From Tieghemiomyces parasiticus (taxonomy: Eukaryota; Kickxellomycota; Dimargaritomycetes; Dimargaritales; Dimargaritaceae), in assembly GCA_027575765.1 (NCBI GenBank), contig JANBPT010000329.1, positions 1-43,805 of the forward strand: a DNA stretch of 43,805 bases, given 5' to 3'. Positions within the stretch are counted from its first letter, which is position 1; every line of letters begins with the position of its first letter. This document shows, in pieces, positions 31,920 to 42,429 of this stretch. The position numbers were made by a program, and so were the translations under genes. The notes below the pieces were generated by a model that did not search any database, was not told the DNA's origin, and saw only the letters and a program-made list of their open reading frames with translations.

Positions 31920-32655
31920 ATGTCGCAGGCCCTTCGTACCAAAATCCTCGAGGCTATCAAGGCCAACGAGGCCATGGTGTTCTCTAAGAGCTACTGCCCG
32001 TTCTGCGTCCGCGCTAAGCAGGCTCTGAAGCAGGTCGGCGCCGAGTTCGCCGTCTGGGAGCTGGACAAAATGCGTAAGTAGCTGGAGAATGATGTCTGAC
32101 AGCACGGCCATACCCACCAGTCTCACCGGCCAAGTAGTACTGTTGCTTTGCAGATGGCGAGGCGAATTTCTAAAGACCTCAGGGCTGACCCTGCCTGTTT
32201 TTTTTGTTGGGGGTCGCGATTGTGGATCTTCAATTATTCTTCTTGTCGGACCAAACTACCCCGCCCCATCCTTCGCAGCCGAGGGCGCCGAAGTGCAAAA
32301 CCTGCTACAGAAAATGACAGGCCAGCGTACCGTCCCTAACATTTACGTTAAGGAGACCCACATCGGAGGTAAGATCCCCCCCCCTCAAGTAACTTCGTTG
32401 GGGTGCACGGAGTGGAGCTGTGCTTGGGTCCTAGAACCCTTGGGTCTACGGCTTCCCCTCCGCCTGCCTCGCTATTTCACATATAAGTGTATGATGAAGG
32501 CTGAGAGAGGGACAACGTACGCCTCAACCTGCTCTTACACCGATCGCCCAACTGTTCAATCCGCTTTTGCACTTGGATCGTACCAACCAGGCTGCGACGA
32601 CCTGATCGCTGCCATTGCCAGCAACAAGGTCCAAAGGTTGATCAATGGTAAATAA
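31920..32655 (+). CDS. Dithiol glutaredoxin, CPFC type, three exons
   Basis: Paralogue of the gene at 30982, about half identical by eye and sharing GQRTVPNIYVK and HIGGCDDLIAA. Exons 31920-32073, 32279-32368 and 32591-32655 give 102 aa. The active site is Cys26-Pro-Phe-Cys29 rather than CPYC; cis-Pro71 and the GG-C-D glutathione site are kept, so it should be active. The first intron (205 nt) breaks the frame if kept. The second (222 nt) is a multiple of three and has no in-frame stop, so its retention would insert 74 residues just before the GGCDD site. There is no targeting sequence, so it is probably cytosolic. Confidence 0.95.
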
Positions 32656-35600
32656 ACGAACTACGGGTTGACCAATAGCCTGTGAGGTCATTGTGAGTTT
32701 CCAAAGCTGACAGATAGTAATGGCAAGTTGGTTGAGCCTCATTAGAAGTAACTGGCGAGTCTAGGCTAAACTGACGCGGCGGTTATCCACACCAGTTAAC
32801 GCACGCACTCCATAAGCCTAAACGGACTAGCTAGGTTTGAGATTACAATCAGTATAGCCTCCTTGTAGGGCCCCAGGGGGGCATTTTTGGCCCAACTGAG
32901 GGTCCTCGCTCGACCGAACTTGATGAATGAGATCGAATTAACCTTAGCCCTCATAACCAAGGTCGAGAGATGTAAGGCCAGGTGCACTGAGTAGATATGC
33001 CGGTGAATTTCCGAGCCAAGACACCACCATCGAATGGGCTGGTGAATCACCGTGGTTACCGGGGCCGTGGGGGTGGCGTTCAGAGTGGTGTACGAGACAC
33101 ACTAGGGTGACAGTCAACCAGGAACCAATTAAAAGGCTAGGGGAGGGTCTGAGGGGTGGCCTAAGTAGGATGACTCGGCGTAGCACTGATTATCAGAGGG
33201 CTTCTTGTCCTGGTCAAATCCGGTCGGCCTGCTGGAATGTGAATTGGAGGGTCGGATGGGGGTTAAACTGGTAGTCACCTTCGAACGGAGGTCCATTAGA
33301 TATGGGCCAAGGGCCTTTCCAGTCCTGATCGTGATCCTGGTGGAGAGCGGGGCCTAGCAACGAATACATTTTGCTCTAGGGACTTCGGCTAGTAAGCTGA
33401 GAAGAAACGACGACGAAGGTGGCAGTTTTGCCGGACTCGGTCGGATTGGATCAGATATCGGTCTGTCCGGTTTGAACACCCCCTCCTTCTCTCTCTTTCT
33501 CATGGTGACCCCACCGCAATGGCCCGCGCCGATGCCAACATGTCGTCAACGAGCAGGCTGCAAATGCAGCGCCACGATGCGGCTGCCGCCTTCTCATACC
33601 CTGCTGATATATGTTTGTCACAGGCCATCCCCCCACATCGGACGAATAGGGTTGCAGGAGAACAGAAATAAGAGATTGGGATAAGGCACTGGCAACCGTG
33701 CGACACGATTGGGGAGTTTGTGAGCCCAAGCGTTACATTCGGTACTGGCCGCAGTGGTGGCGTAGCTTTGTTATATGGCGTCTGGTTCACCTTTGGTAGA
33801 TATGATGCTCCAATAGAGGTTTGTCAAGGCTATCCAAATACGGACGAAGTAGAGTTTACCATGCTTGCCATGGACGGTGCCAGCGGCATGGTCCTTTACT
33901 CGACCGATCACTGCTTTCCCTCGTGCACATACTCACTTTTCCTTTCCCCCCCCGCCGATACTTTTTTATTATCAACCCGCAGGATTTAATACCAAACTGG
34001 CTAACCGAGCTGGCATGATAATAAATCATGTCAAAGGAGTTCGCCTCAGACTCGATTAAACGGCCGGATCAAGTTCGAAATCAAACTAGTCGATCCGCTA
34101 GTCATTTATCAATCACACGCTCGTCGCCCCTCGCATCGCCCGGCAGCATCATGTCAGCCATCTGAAACGTGATCAAGGCATCTGGGAGGGGGAGTGGGGA
34201 CGGGTCTAAGTCCTGGTTCATGCGTACCATCGTCCATTTGTTGGTCACAGCGCAGTTTTCGATAAGCAACCGGTTTATTACGATGAACCACTGTTGAGTG
34301 TCAACTGTTTTGGCTTCCATCCCGACCACGCCAGTATCGTGGTAGTTGATACTAGGCGGTGGGATGGGAAAATTTCTGATGCCCATATTACCCGCCGTGT
34401 TTACAAATTGGAGGTCATCGATTGCGTTTCGATAACATATAGATACACACAACCCAGTCATTTAGGTGTTTGACCAGGAGATTCTTCATCCATCGACTGA
34501 TTATCTTTAGGGAACGCCAATGTCATCAAGGTTGTTGGACACGTAGGCTCGATAGTCACCGACAAGCGAATAGGGATGACTACCCTCCATAAATTAAGGT
34601 CAATGCAGCCTACTATATCTGATCACTATTCTGTAGCAGCAAGCCACAATGGGCTAGGTGGCTTAAGGGGGTGATCAGGTGTCGTATGGTGGCGTATTTG
34701 AGAACCTTTGAACGCGTCGAGGACTACCCTACCACTTATCCTCATCACCATACCGCTTGCCTCCGCTCGACTCATTGCCCTCCTCACCTAGCACAATGGT
34801 ACCCCGTCATAATCGTGGCGGTGCCGACACGGACTCCCTTTCCTGGCCACATTCTATCATTGAGTTGGGTCTGTAATGGCACGGTATCAGAATGTCTGAT
34901 CCGCTTTCAGTGTATGGCCTATACGTGCTGCGAAGTTTGCAAATCCCTATGCAAGTGATTCAGAACTGGTAACCGCCGCCACCCACGCCACTTCCATTGT
35001 CGATCCACAAGTCGGATGTATCGATACGGTTAACACAGAATAGAATAGATCGCAAGACGTTCTAAATTGTAATTTAAGCCAGGGCTATTTACCGACTACG
35101 GCACTATGTGCGCGTCATTGTGTCATTTGGTCTGGCGGGGCCGCCTCAGCTAAATCGATGTTGCCGGCTGTATTCACTACGGATCCTTCCATCTGACATC
35201 GGCCGCTTACCCCCCCTTTCCCCCTCCCCTCACACGCATCACCTTCCCCAGGGCAGTTTATGCACGGCAAGGCGGTGCAGTATCCCGCCAGAGCTTGAAC
35301 CGAGAGGTGGGTTTATAGTGGAAGGGCGGACTGATGGCCTTTCAGCAACCTAATAGACATGAGCAGGCAGAAGCGAGGGGTCACTCGGTGTGATCAAGTC
35401 CCTTCCTTTCTGGCATGGTAACTCGAACCACCGAGTAAAAGGAATGTATATCCGTTCTAAATGGTATCTGGCGACTACATCGCTCCCCAATCGCGGTCTC
35501 CTTCCCTCCTCTTTCGTACGTATACACACGTTACCCGCCTTACGAAATCTCATGGCCCCTTGGCCACCGTGTCCGCCGACACAGTCCGTATTCAGAAATC

Positions 35601-38600
35601 GCTCCAGTCTCAATGATCGAGCAGAGGCTGAAGCCACCGAGTTCATTGCAATCTATCAAGGACGAACCCTCGAGAGTTCGCGTTGTGAATGAGCGAGACC
35701 TGACCCTTTCATTGAGGGCACGTTGGTCAGTGAAGGGATAGGGGTCAGCTAGGGGCACGGGTCGGTGGGGAGGGAGTCGAATAGCGGCTTTCGGGAGATG
35801 GGTTGACGCTTACTTAACGAACGTTGACCAGTGCGTTGTTTTTTTTTCTGAGCAGCTGACCCGGTTGAAGGAAATGGGCCTCGTGATAGAAATCCAGACA
35901 AGGAACGGGCGACGGTATCACCCCGGACCTCGGTCAGCTTGGTGCCGGTTAAACCTTGGCTAGGCAATGGTGAAACGTAACCTTGCCAAGTGGGCTGCCG
36001 AATAGTCAGGGGGAGCGTGGGGTGGCCGGATTAAGCAAATTGCAGTGCGCAGGTGGTCAACTTGCGCATCTCAAGTCGACCCGTTGGCCTTCAGGCTCAA
36101 AGTACCTCTGGATATATAAAGATGAGCGCAGATGCCAATCTCTGGCATATTAAAATCATCCATGCGTCTATTAACACTGTACTTTTTATTTTCTCACCTT
36201 TATTTCCCCACATTTGTCTAAAGTGATTGACCTAGTCTCTATTTACTACATGTAGTTTGACCACCTTGCGGCTCAACAACACAATTTGGACAATCGTTTC
36301 CCTCCGGGTCAACTTGACCGCAAGTGCGTCCTGTCCACCCTTCAGGCTCTTGTCTTACCGCTCACCCGGACTCTGGCCGCAAAGTGTGCCAGCCGCACGA
36401 CTACCTGGTCCCTCACCTCCCTCCACTTCCATCCTGACAAGGCAACCCTTTGACCGACTTGCCGCTCTCCACTGCCCAGATACTCCTGACCGTCACAACG
36501 TCCTCTACCAGGGACACCATACCAACCCTCCTTATCAGCCCCACGCCCACAGCGACACACCCTCAGTCTGCACGCCCGGCGACCTCCTGGACCCGCAGCT
36601 TCTCCTTTAGCCTTCGTCCCAGTGGTAAGTATCAGCTCTACTACAAAGCCCGCAGGGAGGGTACGTCGGTGAGAAGGAAATGTTTGAGAAAGAAAAACGA
36701 CTTTCCACCTGCGCTATCTTCCGGGCCACTCAGTTAGGCAAGCTCTTCAATCACCGTGTCCTGGAGGGAACTTTACTAGGCAGGGACCCTTCGCTCTTAC
36801 TGCCACCACCCTCCTCATCGGTGTTATGTCGCTCTAGACCGCGCCCCAATATTTTCTAGATGCGACGGAGTGGGCGTGGTCGCAGTGGCAAATAATATCC
36901 GGAAGAGTTTGCTAGACCGCCAAATTCCTTATTGGGAGGGGTTTATGCAAGGTCCTCTGCTCACCCTCCTGATATCTCCCTGTCGATATCTCCACACTGC
37001 GCCGGCGCTGGAATCATCTCGGCCCCTGGTACTCGAACCTCTCACCCCTCCGTCCCCGACATCTAACCATGCCCTGACGCACGCCTACTCCCCCACCCCC
37101 TGCTTCCGTTCCCTTCCCTTGTTCCACGTTATCCCGACTTCCCTGGCCCGGACCAACCATACACCCCCCCCTTCCTGATCCGATTCTGGACGGCCGCGAA
37201 TTGCGACCCTCGTCTACGACACTACTCCTTCGTGGCTCTGCTCCGTGACACCTCACCCGACTGTGTCCGACCAACAAAAATAACGGTTACCCGTCACCCG
37301 GCCCAGTCCTATCGGTACCGCTGGAGTTGGATCCCGACAGTGTACGTCGCCATCCGGTTCACTACGTAACCCTGCCGCGGCCACGCTAGCCAGCTACGGT
37401 GTCGGCCCCCGATCGCCAAATAGACAACATATAAGTTCAAGTAGGTGCCCTGACCGCAACTCTTTGATTATGTACGGGTTGCCTCCCTCTTCATCAAAGA
37501 CCACCAACGCATATTCCCGACATGTAATAGCTTCACTTTGCGCTTATCGTTTAACTTTAGATGGCTTCCTTCAACGTTAGCTTTACCTCATAATCCTCGC
37601 TTATTGTTTAAATTCTAGCAGTACTGAACCCTAGCTTACTTGCCCTTGCCTGTATAACGACGCTGCCCACGGCCATCCGTTATTACATATAGATCGCCCT
37701 TAAATTAACATTATTATCCATTGCTACCCCCTCCCGAAATCTACCACGCCTCGGCCGACTTTTTTTTTAACTTGATTTTCTTCGAAACCTTCATCCAGTT
37801 CTACCTCCCTCAGAATATTCTCAACTTCCCCCACCTCACAGACCTGGCCCGGCGTATTATTCGACCGCTACTTTAGACACCGGCAAACCCGTAAGTGCCA
37901 AGTCAATCCCGCCACGCTGTCGCCTATTGGCACCCCTTCCCCTGAGTCTACCCCCTCGCCGCTGACGCATGGTGCAGGAACTACACCCCTCAAGCGCCTA
38001 GTTTGGGGCTGAAGGGGCCTGTGATTAGGGCGCACTATCTATCGGCTGGATCCTTGGACGGGCGAAACCAGGTCACTTGATATGCACCGTTCCCCAACCC
38101 CTCACCGTCGGATGCGCTGAACTACAGCCCAGAGGTGAGGGGTAAGACCCTAGCCGGGTGAAGTGGGCGAGCTTGAACCTCTGCTGTAACTCCTAGTTCC
38201 CCCCTTCTCGCCCCATGGACCAATTAACCGTCCCATATGGCTCCATACACTTCCCCGTCTTTTAATCCCCTGACCCTGATTTCCCTTTTCGCTGATCTAG
38301 GAAGTATCAAGAGTCGTCGACCGAAAGCCGATAATTACTCGCATCCATTTGCTCTGTAATAGGCTCTGCCCTTTTAATTGAGCCCTCCTACGTGGGTACT
38401 CGATTTCCCCGATGTAAGTTGACAATATCTGCCGACCGGTCATTTCGCCAAGGAAGATCGGTTATGTTGGCTAGACTGCACTCCCTCTTCATTATTTTCC
38501 CCCTCCCTTCACGCGGTGGAGATCTAGGTGCCAAATGCGCAGAGACCCTATACTGTGCAGCAGGCGTGTGCAGGTCCTCTCGATGTACTGTCCCAGCCGA

Positions 38601-39279
38601 TGACCTTGGGTGGTTGCTGGGATCTACCAAGTGTCTCTGTTGTTCCAATATTTGCCCAATCATTCTGGCGCCCATTATCCTAGTTTGTTTGCTACTCTAG
38701 TCGCTACCTCCCCCTCCTCCTCTCCTCTCCTCTATTATTCTGCCTACACCCGGATGACCCCTGGGCGGCCCTCATTGTATCCTCTCTCCCAACCCCTCAC
38801 CCCTTTACTGTGATGGGCTACCGTCAGTGCTTAGTACTCTCTAAGTTGGAGATGATTCAGGCGAGCGCCATCACTAGCCGTTGGTCTGATCATATTCTAT
38901 TTAAAGAGAGTGGCCGCAAGGGCCGGCCTGGTACGCCCAACCAAGCATCGTTCTAACTGTAGTCGGTTTGATTATAATCGTCGCATCCTCTTTCATTCTC
39001 CCCTATAAACCTCTGCATCGTGCGCCGGTGATCCCCCGGAGCCTTTTAAATTCCACTCATCTCCGTTTTTCATCACTTTTATTATTCTAGGCATTTAAAC
39101 GTACCTGTTTTTTTGGTCCGCCAGGCCCCCTAAGCAATACCCGACGTTTAGTAACCACTGCATCCCCCCGCCTTCGCAGTGACTAACCAACTCAACCTTC
39201 CGCCTTCCCCTTTATCTCTACCCTCGTTCATGGCCCTTCGTTCCGATATCCAGTTTCCCGTCTTGTCCTCATCATCAGA
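32656..39279. other. 6.6-kb gene desert
   Basis: No supported gene. Open frames (34102-34461 minus, 36257-36610 plus and others) are no longer than chance would give and lack motifs. Seen here: a TATATAAAG (36113-36121) followed by a C/T-rich stretch with a strong GTAAGT donor at about 36626 but no convincing start exon; a short protein-like frame ending at 37876; an isolated GTAAGTGCC donor-like site at about 37891; a 10-bp inverted repeat at 38097-38143; and the C/T-rich leader of the transporter gene with CTATAAAC at about 39003. Confidence 0.45.
38097..38143. repeat. Perfect 10-bp inverted repeat, 27-nt loop
   Basis: ACCCCTCACC and GGTGAGGGGT in the desert upstream of the transporter gene. 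A regulatory dimer site or foldback are both possible. Confidence 0.5.
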
Positions 39280-41154
39280 ATGGAAGAGAAATTGACTTCA
39301 GCCAACGCGTCTGCCACGCAGCCCGATTCGCGGCCGTGGTACCGCCGCGGGGGCAACCCCCTGAAGCAGTTCGTACTGTGGCATTATCGGGATTCCCCGT
39401 ATAAGCGCAGCCTGGCTCAGATCGAACGCGAACGCTACCTGTTCTGCGGCATCCCATTCAACCGTTGGGTGCTCCTGCCTGTGGCCGTTCTCATCCAGTT
39501 CTGTAGTGGTTCCCTGTACGCCTGGAGTATCTACAACAAGCCGATTGATAAGGCCATTACGGGTGACGAGAACGCCAACGCGGCCCCAATTACTTTTTAT
39601 CTGGCCGTTTGTCTCCTTGGGTTCTCCGCTGCCTTCACAGGCCCCATCCTCGAACGCAAGGGCCCGCGTTTTGGCTGCCTAGTGGGGACTGTCAGTCTTT
39701 TTACTGGCCACCTGCTGACCGCCTTGGCCGTTCACACCAAGCAAATGTGGCTGGTCTACGTTGGCTACGGCATCGTCGGCGGATTCGGTCTGGGGTTCTG
39801 CTACATCTCACCCGTATCAGCCCTGCAGAAGTGGTTCCCCGATCACCGTGGGCTTGCCGCTGGGTTCGCCGTGTGCGGGTTCGGCGCAGGATCCATCGCG
39901 TTCGCCCAGATTCCCTTACCGCTCATCAAGTCCCTGGGCGTCCCGCTAACCTTCGTAGTCATGGGCTGCATCTACTTCGCCATTATGCTCCCCAGCGCCT
40001 TCTTCCTACGCGTACCTCCGCCGGGCTACACTGTAAACGGGCTCGACATCCACCAGCACCAGGTGGGTCTGGCAGATGGTGCGTCTCGTGCGCGCACCTT
40101 CTCCGCCGAGTCGACTGCTGCCCGTGGCGACTACCAGGACACCGACACGCTCAACCGCCTGTCCCGTGCCAAGTCGAGTGAAGTTACAGACTACATTGGG
40201 CTCGGCGACAAGCACCCGGAGTACGTAAACCGTCCAGATTGCCCGGTGGATGAGGGCACTCTGACCCAACAACGGGCCCGGAATTCGGCGCTTTATCCGC
40301 TCCAGGCCGACTCGACCGCGCCATCCTCGCCCGTGGTATTCCAGCAGACGCTCATCGAGTCCCTCCTCGACCGCGATTTCCGTCTGCTCTACTTCATGTT
40401 CATGGGTAACTCGGTCTTTGGCCTGGTGGCTATTTCGCGCCTGTCAACTATAGTAGTGGACATCTTTGGCAAGTCATCCCTCACGGCCTCAGCCATCGTG
40501 TCGGCCAACGGCGGGTTCAATCTCGCCGGACGTCTGTGCTGCTCCATCCTCTCCGACCGAGTGGGCCGCAAACCCTGCTTTATGGCGACCTTGACTATCC
40601 AGACGGTCATCATCGCCATCTTGCCCACCGTTATGGCCCAACAGAACTACCCGGCCTTCATTGCCCTCATCTGGATCGTCTCGTTCTGCTATGGGGCGGG
40701 GTTCGGGATCATCCCGGCCTTCCTCACCGATATGTACGGCCCTTCCAATATCGGTGCCTGCCACGGGATTATCCTCACCGCCTGGTCAATTGCCGGCGTC
40801 GGCGGCGGCCTCATCTTCACTGGGGTCTTTGACGCTTTGCGTCACCGCGGCACCTCCAACCATGACTACCACCTCTATTCCACCAACTTTTGGTGGATTC
40901 TATCCATCGCCATCGTCGCCTTAATCGTCACCCTGTTCGTTCGCACCTCGCTTCGGGACCGTTACCTCCCGCGGGTCCCCGGTCAGATCTTCCGGATCCG
41001 CGCGTTCGGCCAGTTGGTTCGGGCCACCCGGGAACGTGAGGGACTGAAACTTAGCTTCGTTAGCCGCCAGCAGGAGGACGAGGAATGGAATCAGTTTATT
41101 GACCACCGTCGGGAGGCGCTGCACGCAAGTCGTGAGGAGACCCTCTTGCCTTAG
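39280..41154 (+). CDS. MFS transporter, OFA (oxalate/formate antiporter-like) family
   Basis: Membrane carrier of the major facilitator superfamily, OFA branch (TC 2.A.1.11), known for small carboxylates such as oxalate, formate or lactate; the substrate here is not readable from sequence. Single exon, 624 aa. A cytosolic N-terminus (~1-60) precedes six helices at ~63-245, including the branch-typical SGSLYAWSIYNKPI and GFGLGFCYISPVSALQKWFPDHRG segments. A long hydrophilic central loop (~248-365) with Ser-rich stretches is typical of fungal members. Six more helices start at about FRLLYFMFMGNSVFG, with SDRVGRKP as the MFS motif-A repeat. The tail is basic and cytosolic. There is no signal peptide or organelle presequence. 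Plasma membrane or vacuole location is possible. A GCTATC/GATAGC hairpin lies in the first 25 nt after the stop. Confidence 0.93.
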   Translation: MEEKLTSANASATQPDSRPWYRRGGNPLKQFVLWHYRDSPYKRSLAQIERERYLFCGIPFNRWVLLPVAVLIQFCSGSLYAWSIYNKPIDKAITGDENANAAPITFYLAVCLLGFSAAFTGPILERKGPRFGCLVGTVSLFTGHLLTALAVHTKQMWLVYVGYGIVGGFGLGFCYISPVSALQKWFPDHRGLAAGFAVCGFGAGSIAFAQIPLPLIKSLGVPLTFVVMGCIYFAIMLPSAFFLRVPPPGYTVNGLDIHQHQVGLADGASRARTFSAESTAARGDYQDTDTLNRLSRAKSSEVTDYIGLGDKHPEYVNRPDCPVDEGTLTQQRARNSALYPLQADSTAPSSPVVFQQTLIESLLDRDFRLLYFMFMGNSVFGLVAISRLSTIVVDIFGKSSLTASAIVSANGGFNLAGRLCCSILSDRVGRKPCFMATLTIQTVIIAILPTVMAQQNYPAFIALIWIVSFCYGAGFGIIPAFLTDMYGPSNIGACHGIILTAWSIAGVGGGLIFTGVFDALRHRGTSNHDYHLYSTNFWWILSIAIVALIVTLFVRTSLRDRYLPRVPGQIFRIRAFGQLVRATREREGLKLSFVSRQQEDEEWNQFIDHRREALHASREETLLP

Positions 41155-42283
41155 CTGCTTTGCTATCTTCAGGATAGCTCCCTCCCTCTTCCTCCAGCAT
41201 GTTTAGTGACGCGGTTTTCGGAGCATGGGTTTAGTTGTACTGCTAGGCCGTGCGGATTCTCGTTTGGCCGCTGAATTTTTTTTTTAAAAAAATGGTACAC
41301 GGAAATGCGAAGCCCGAATGGTTACCGTCGCCTTCGCCGTCTCCTCCATGACCCCTGCACGAAGCATAGTTTTTTTTTGTTTTTCTAGAAATTTTTTTTC
41401 ATATTTCCAATTATATCCTCACACCGTCCCTTTTCCTCTCCGTCGCATTGACATTCATATTTACTAGCCCACTGCAGTGGTCACCTGGCCAAGCAGGTTG
41501 TTGATTAGCAGTAATATTTTGGGCTCTAACTCTGTTCCTGCTCTCCATATATCCTTACACGTGTTAAGTTTCGTTCGGTCGGTTCTCGCTTCTATCTCCA
41601 TTCTCTTTCTTTCTGGCTGCGCTTTAAATGTTTAACACACGTAAATACCAATTGACCAGCATTATGCACTTCTTACAACCCCAAATGAGGCCAAGCTGGT
41701 ATCCTAGTTTGTAGTTGGAGCGGAACTCAATCCAGGCATATTCACGCGGATTGCTTGGAGAATGAAGCTGATGGACCCAGACTTTAGCTGAGATATAGCT
41801 AGAGGGGAAGGTGATGGGGGGGTCAAGGTCCGTTTATAGGACGGAAAATAGACAAAACCTGGTGGGGTGAGAGTGAAGTGGAGGACCCCGAGATCTTGAA
41901 ATGAATGGAGAAGTGCTGCTGATTCGTATCCAGCAAACCGACAGGTAATGACCCTAACTGTGACCAGGTGGTTACTATCGTGGTAGATACTGAGTCCTCC
42001 GCCTTTGAGCCTGATCACCTCACCACTATCGACGGATCTGAGTTTTTGATCAGTCATTATACGCCCATGGAGGCAATGTATAGGGGAGGAGGAGGCATGC
42101 TTAGCAGTACGGTGCATAGTAGCCGCTTCTGCTGATCAACCAACCTCCACTTCGAGAGTGTCGGTTAGTTAGCCTCTCTTAACCCTTTGGTAGCTTCCTC
42201 TGGCAACCCCCTGGGTTCACTAGTCAACCTCAACATCTCCTATGGCGGACCAACGTGCTCAGCCACCACTCACCACGGCGAAG

Positions 42284-42307
42284 GGACGCTGGTCCACACC
42301 AGCGTCC
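42284..42307. repeat. Perfect 10-bp hairpin, 4-nt loop
   Basis: GGACGCTGGT, loop CCAC, ACCAGCGTCC: a GC-rich tight hairpin in non-coding DNA. Confidence 0.6.
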
Positions 42308-42412
42308 AGCTCTAAACCCTACCCGCTGCACGTTCATCAGCACTATTGCTCGTGCCGTTTTGATTAACCAAAACCAACATTCTTTGTAGTATCTACCAGC
42401 TTTGGTCCCTTC

Positions 42413-42429
42413 GGGACCACCCAGCCCTA
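42413..42429. repeat. Perfect 7-bp hairpin, 3-nt loop
   Basis: TGGTCCC, TTC, GGGACCA. It lies about 105 nt after the previous hairpin; both could belong to one structured RNA. Confidence 0.5.

Noticed and set aside
34102..34461. 119-codon minus-strand open frame in the second desert
   Set aside because: A few frames of this length are expected by chance in 6.6 kb; no family features or promoter.
37700..37876. Short protein-like frame ending FPHLTDLARRIIRPLL in the desert, faintly F-box-like
   Set aside because: Only about 55 codons, no start codon, no partner exon with agreeing phase; resemblance too weak.
41704..42117. 137-codon minus-strand open frame near the window end
   Set aside because: No recognisable domain or splice context; length compatible with chance over the window.
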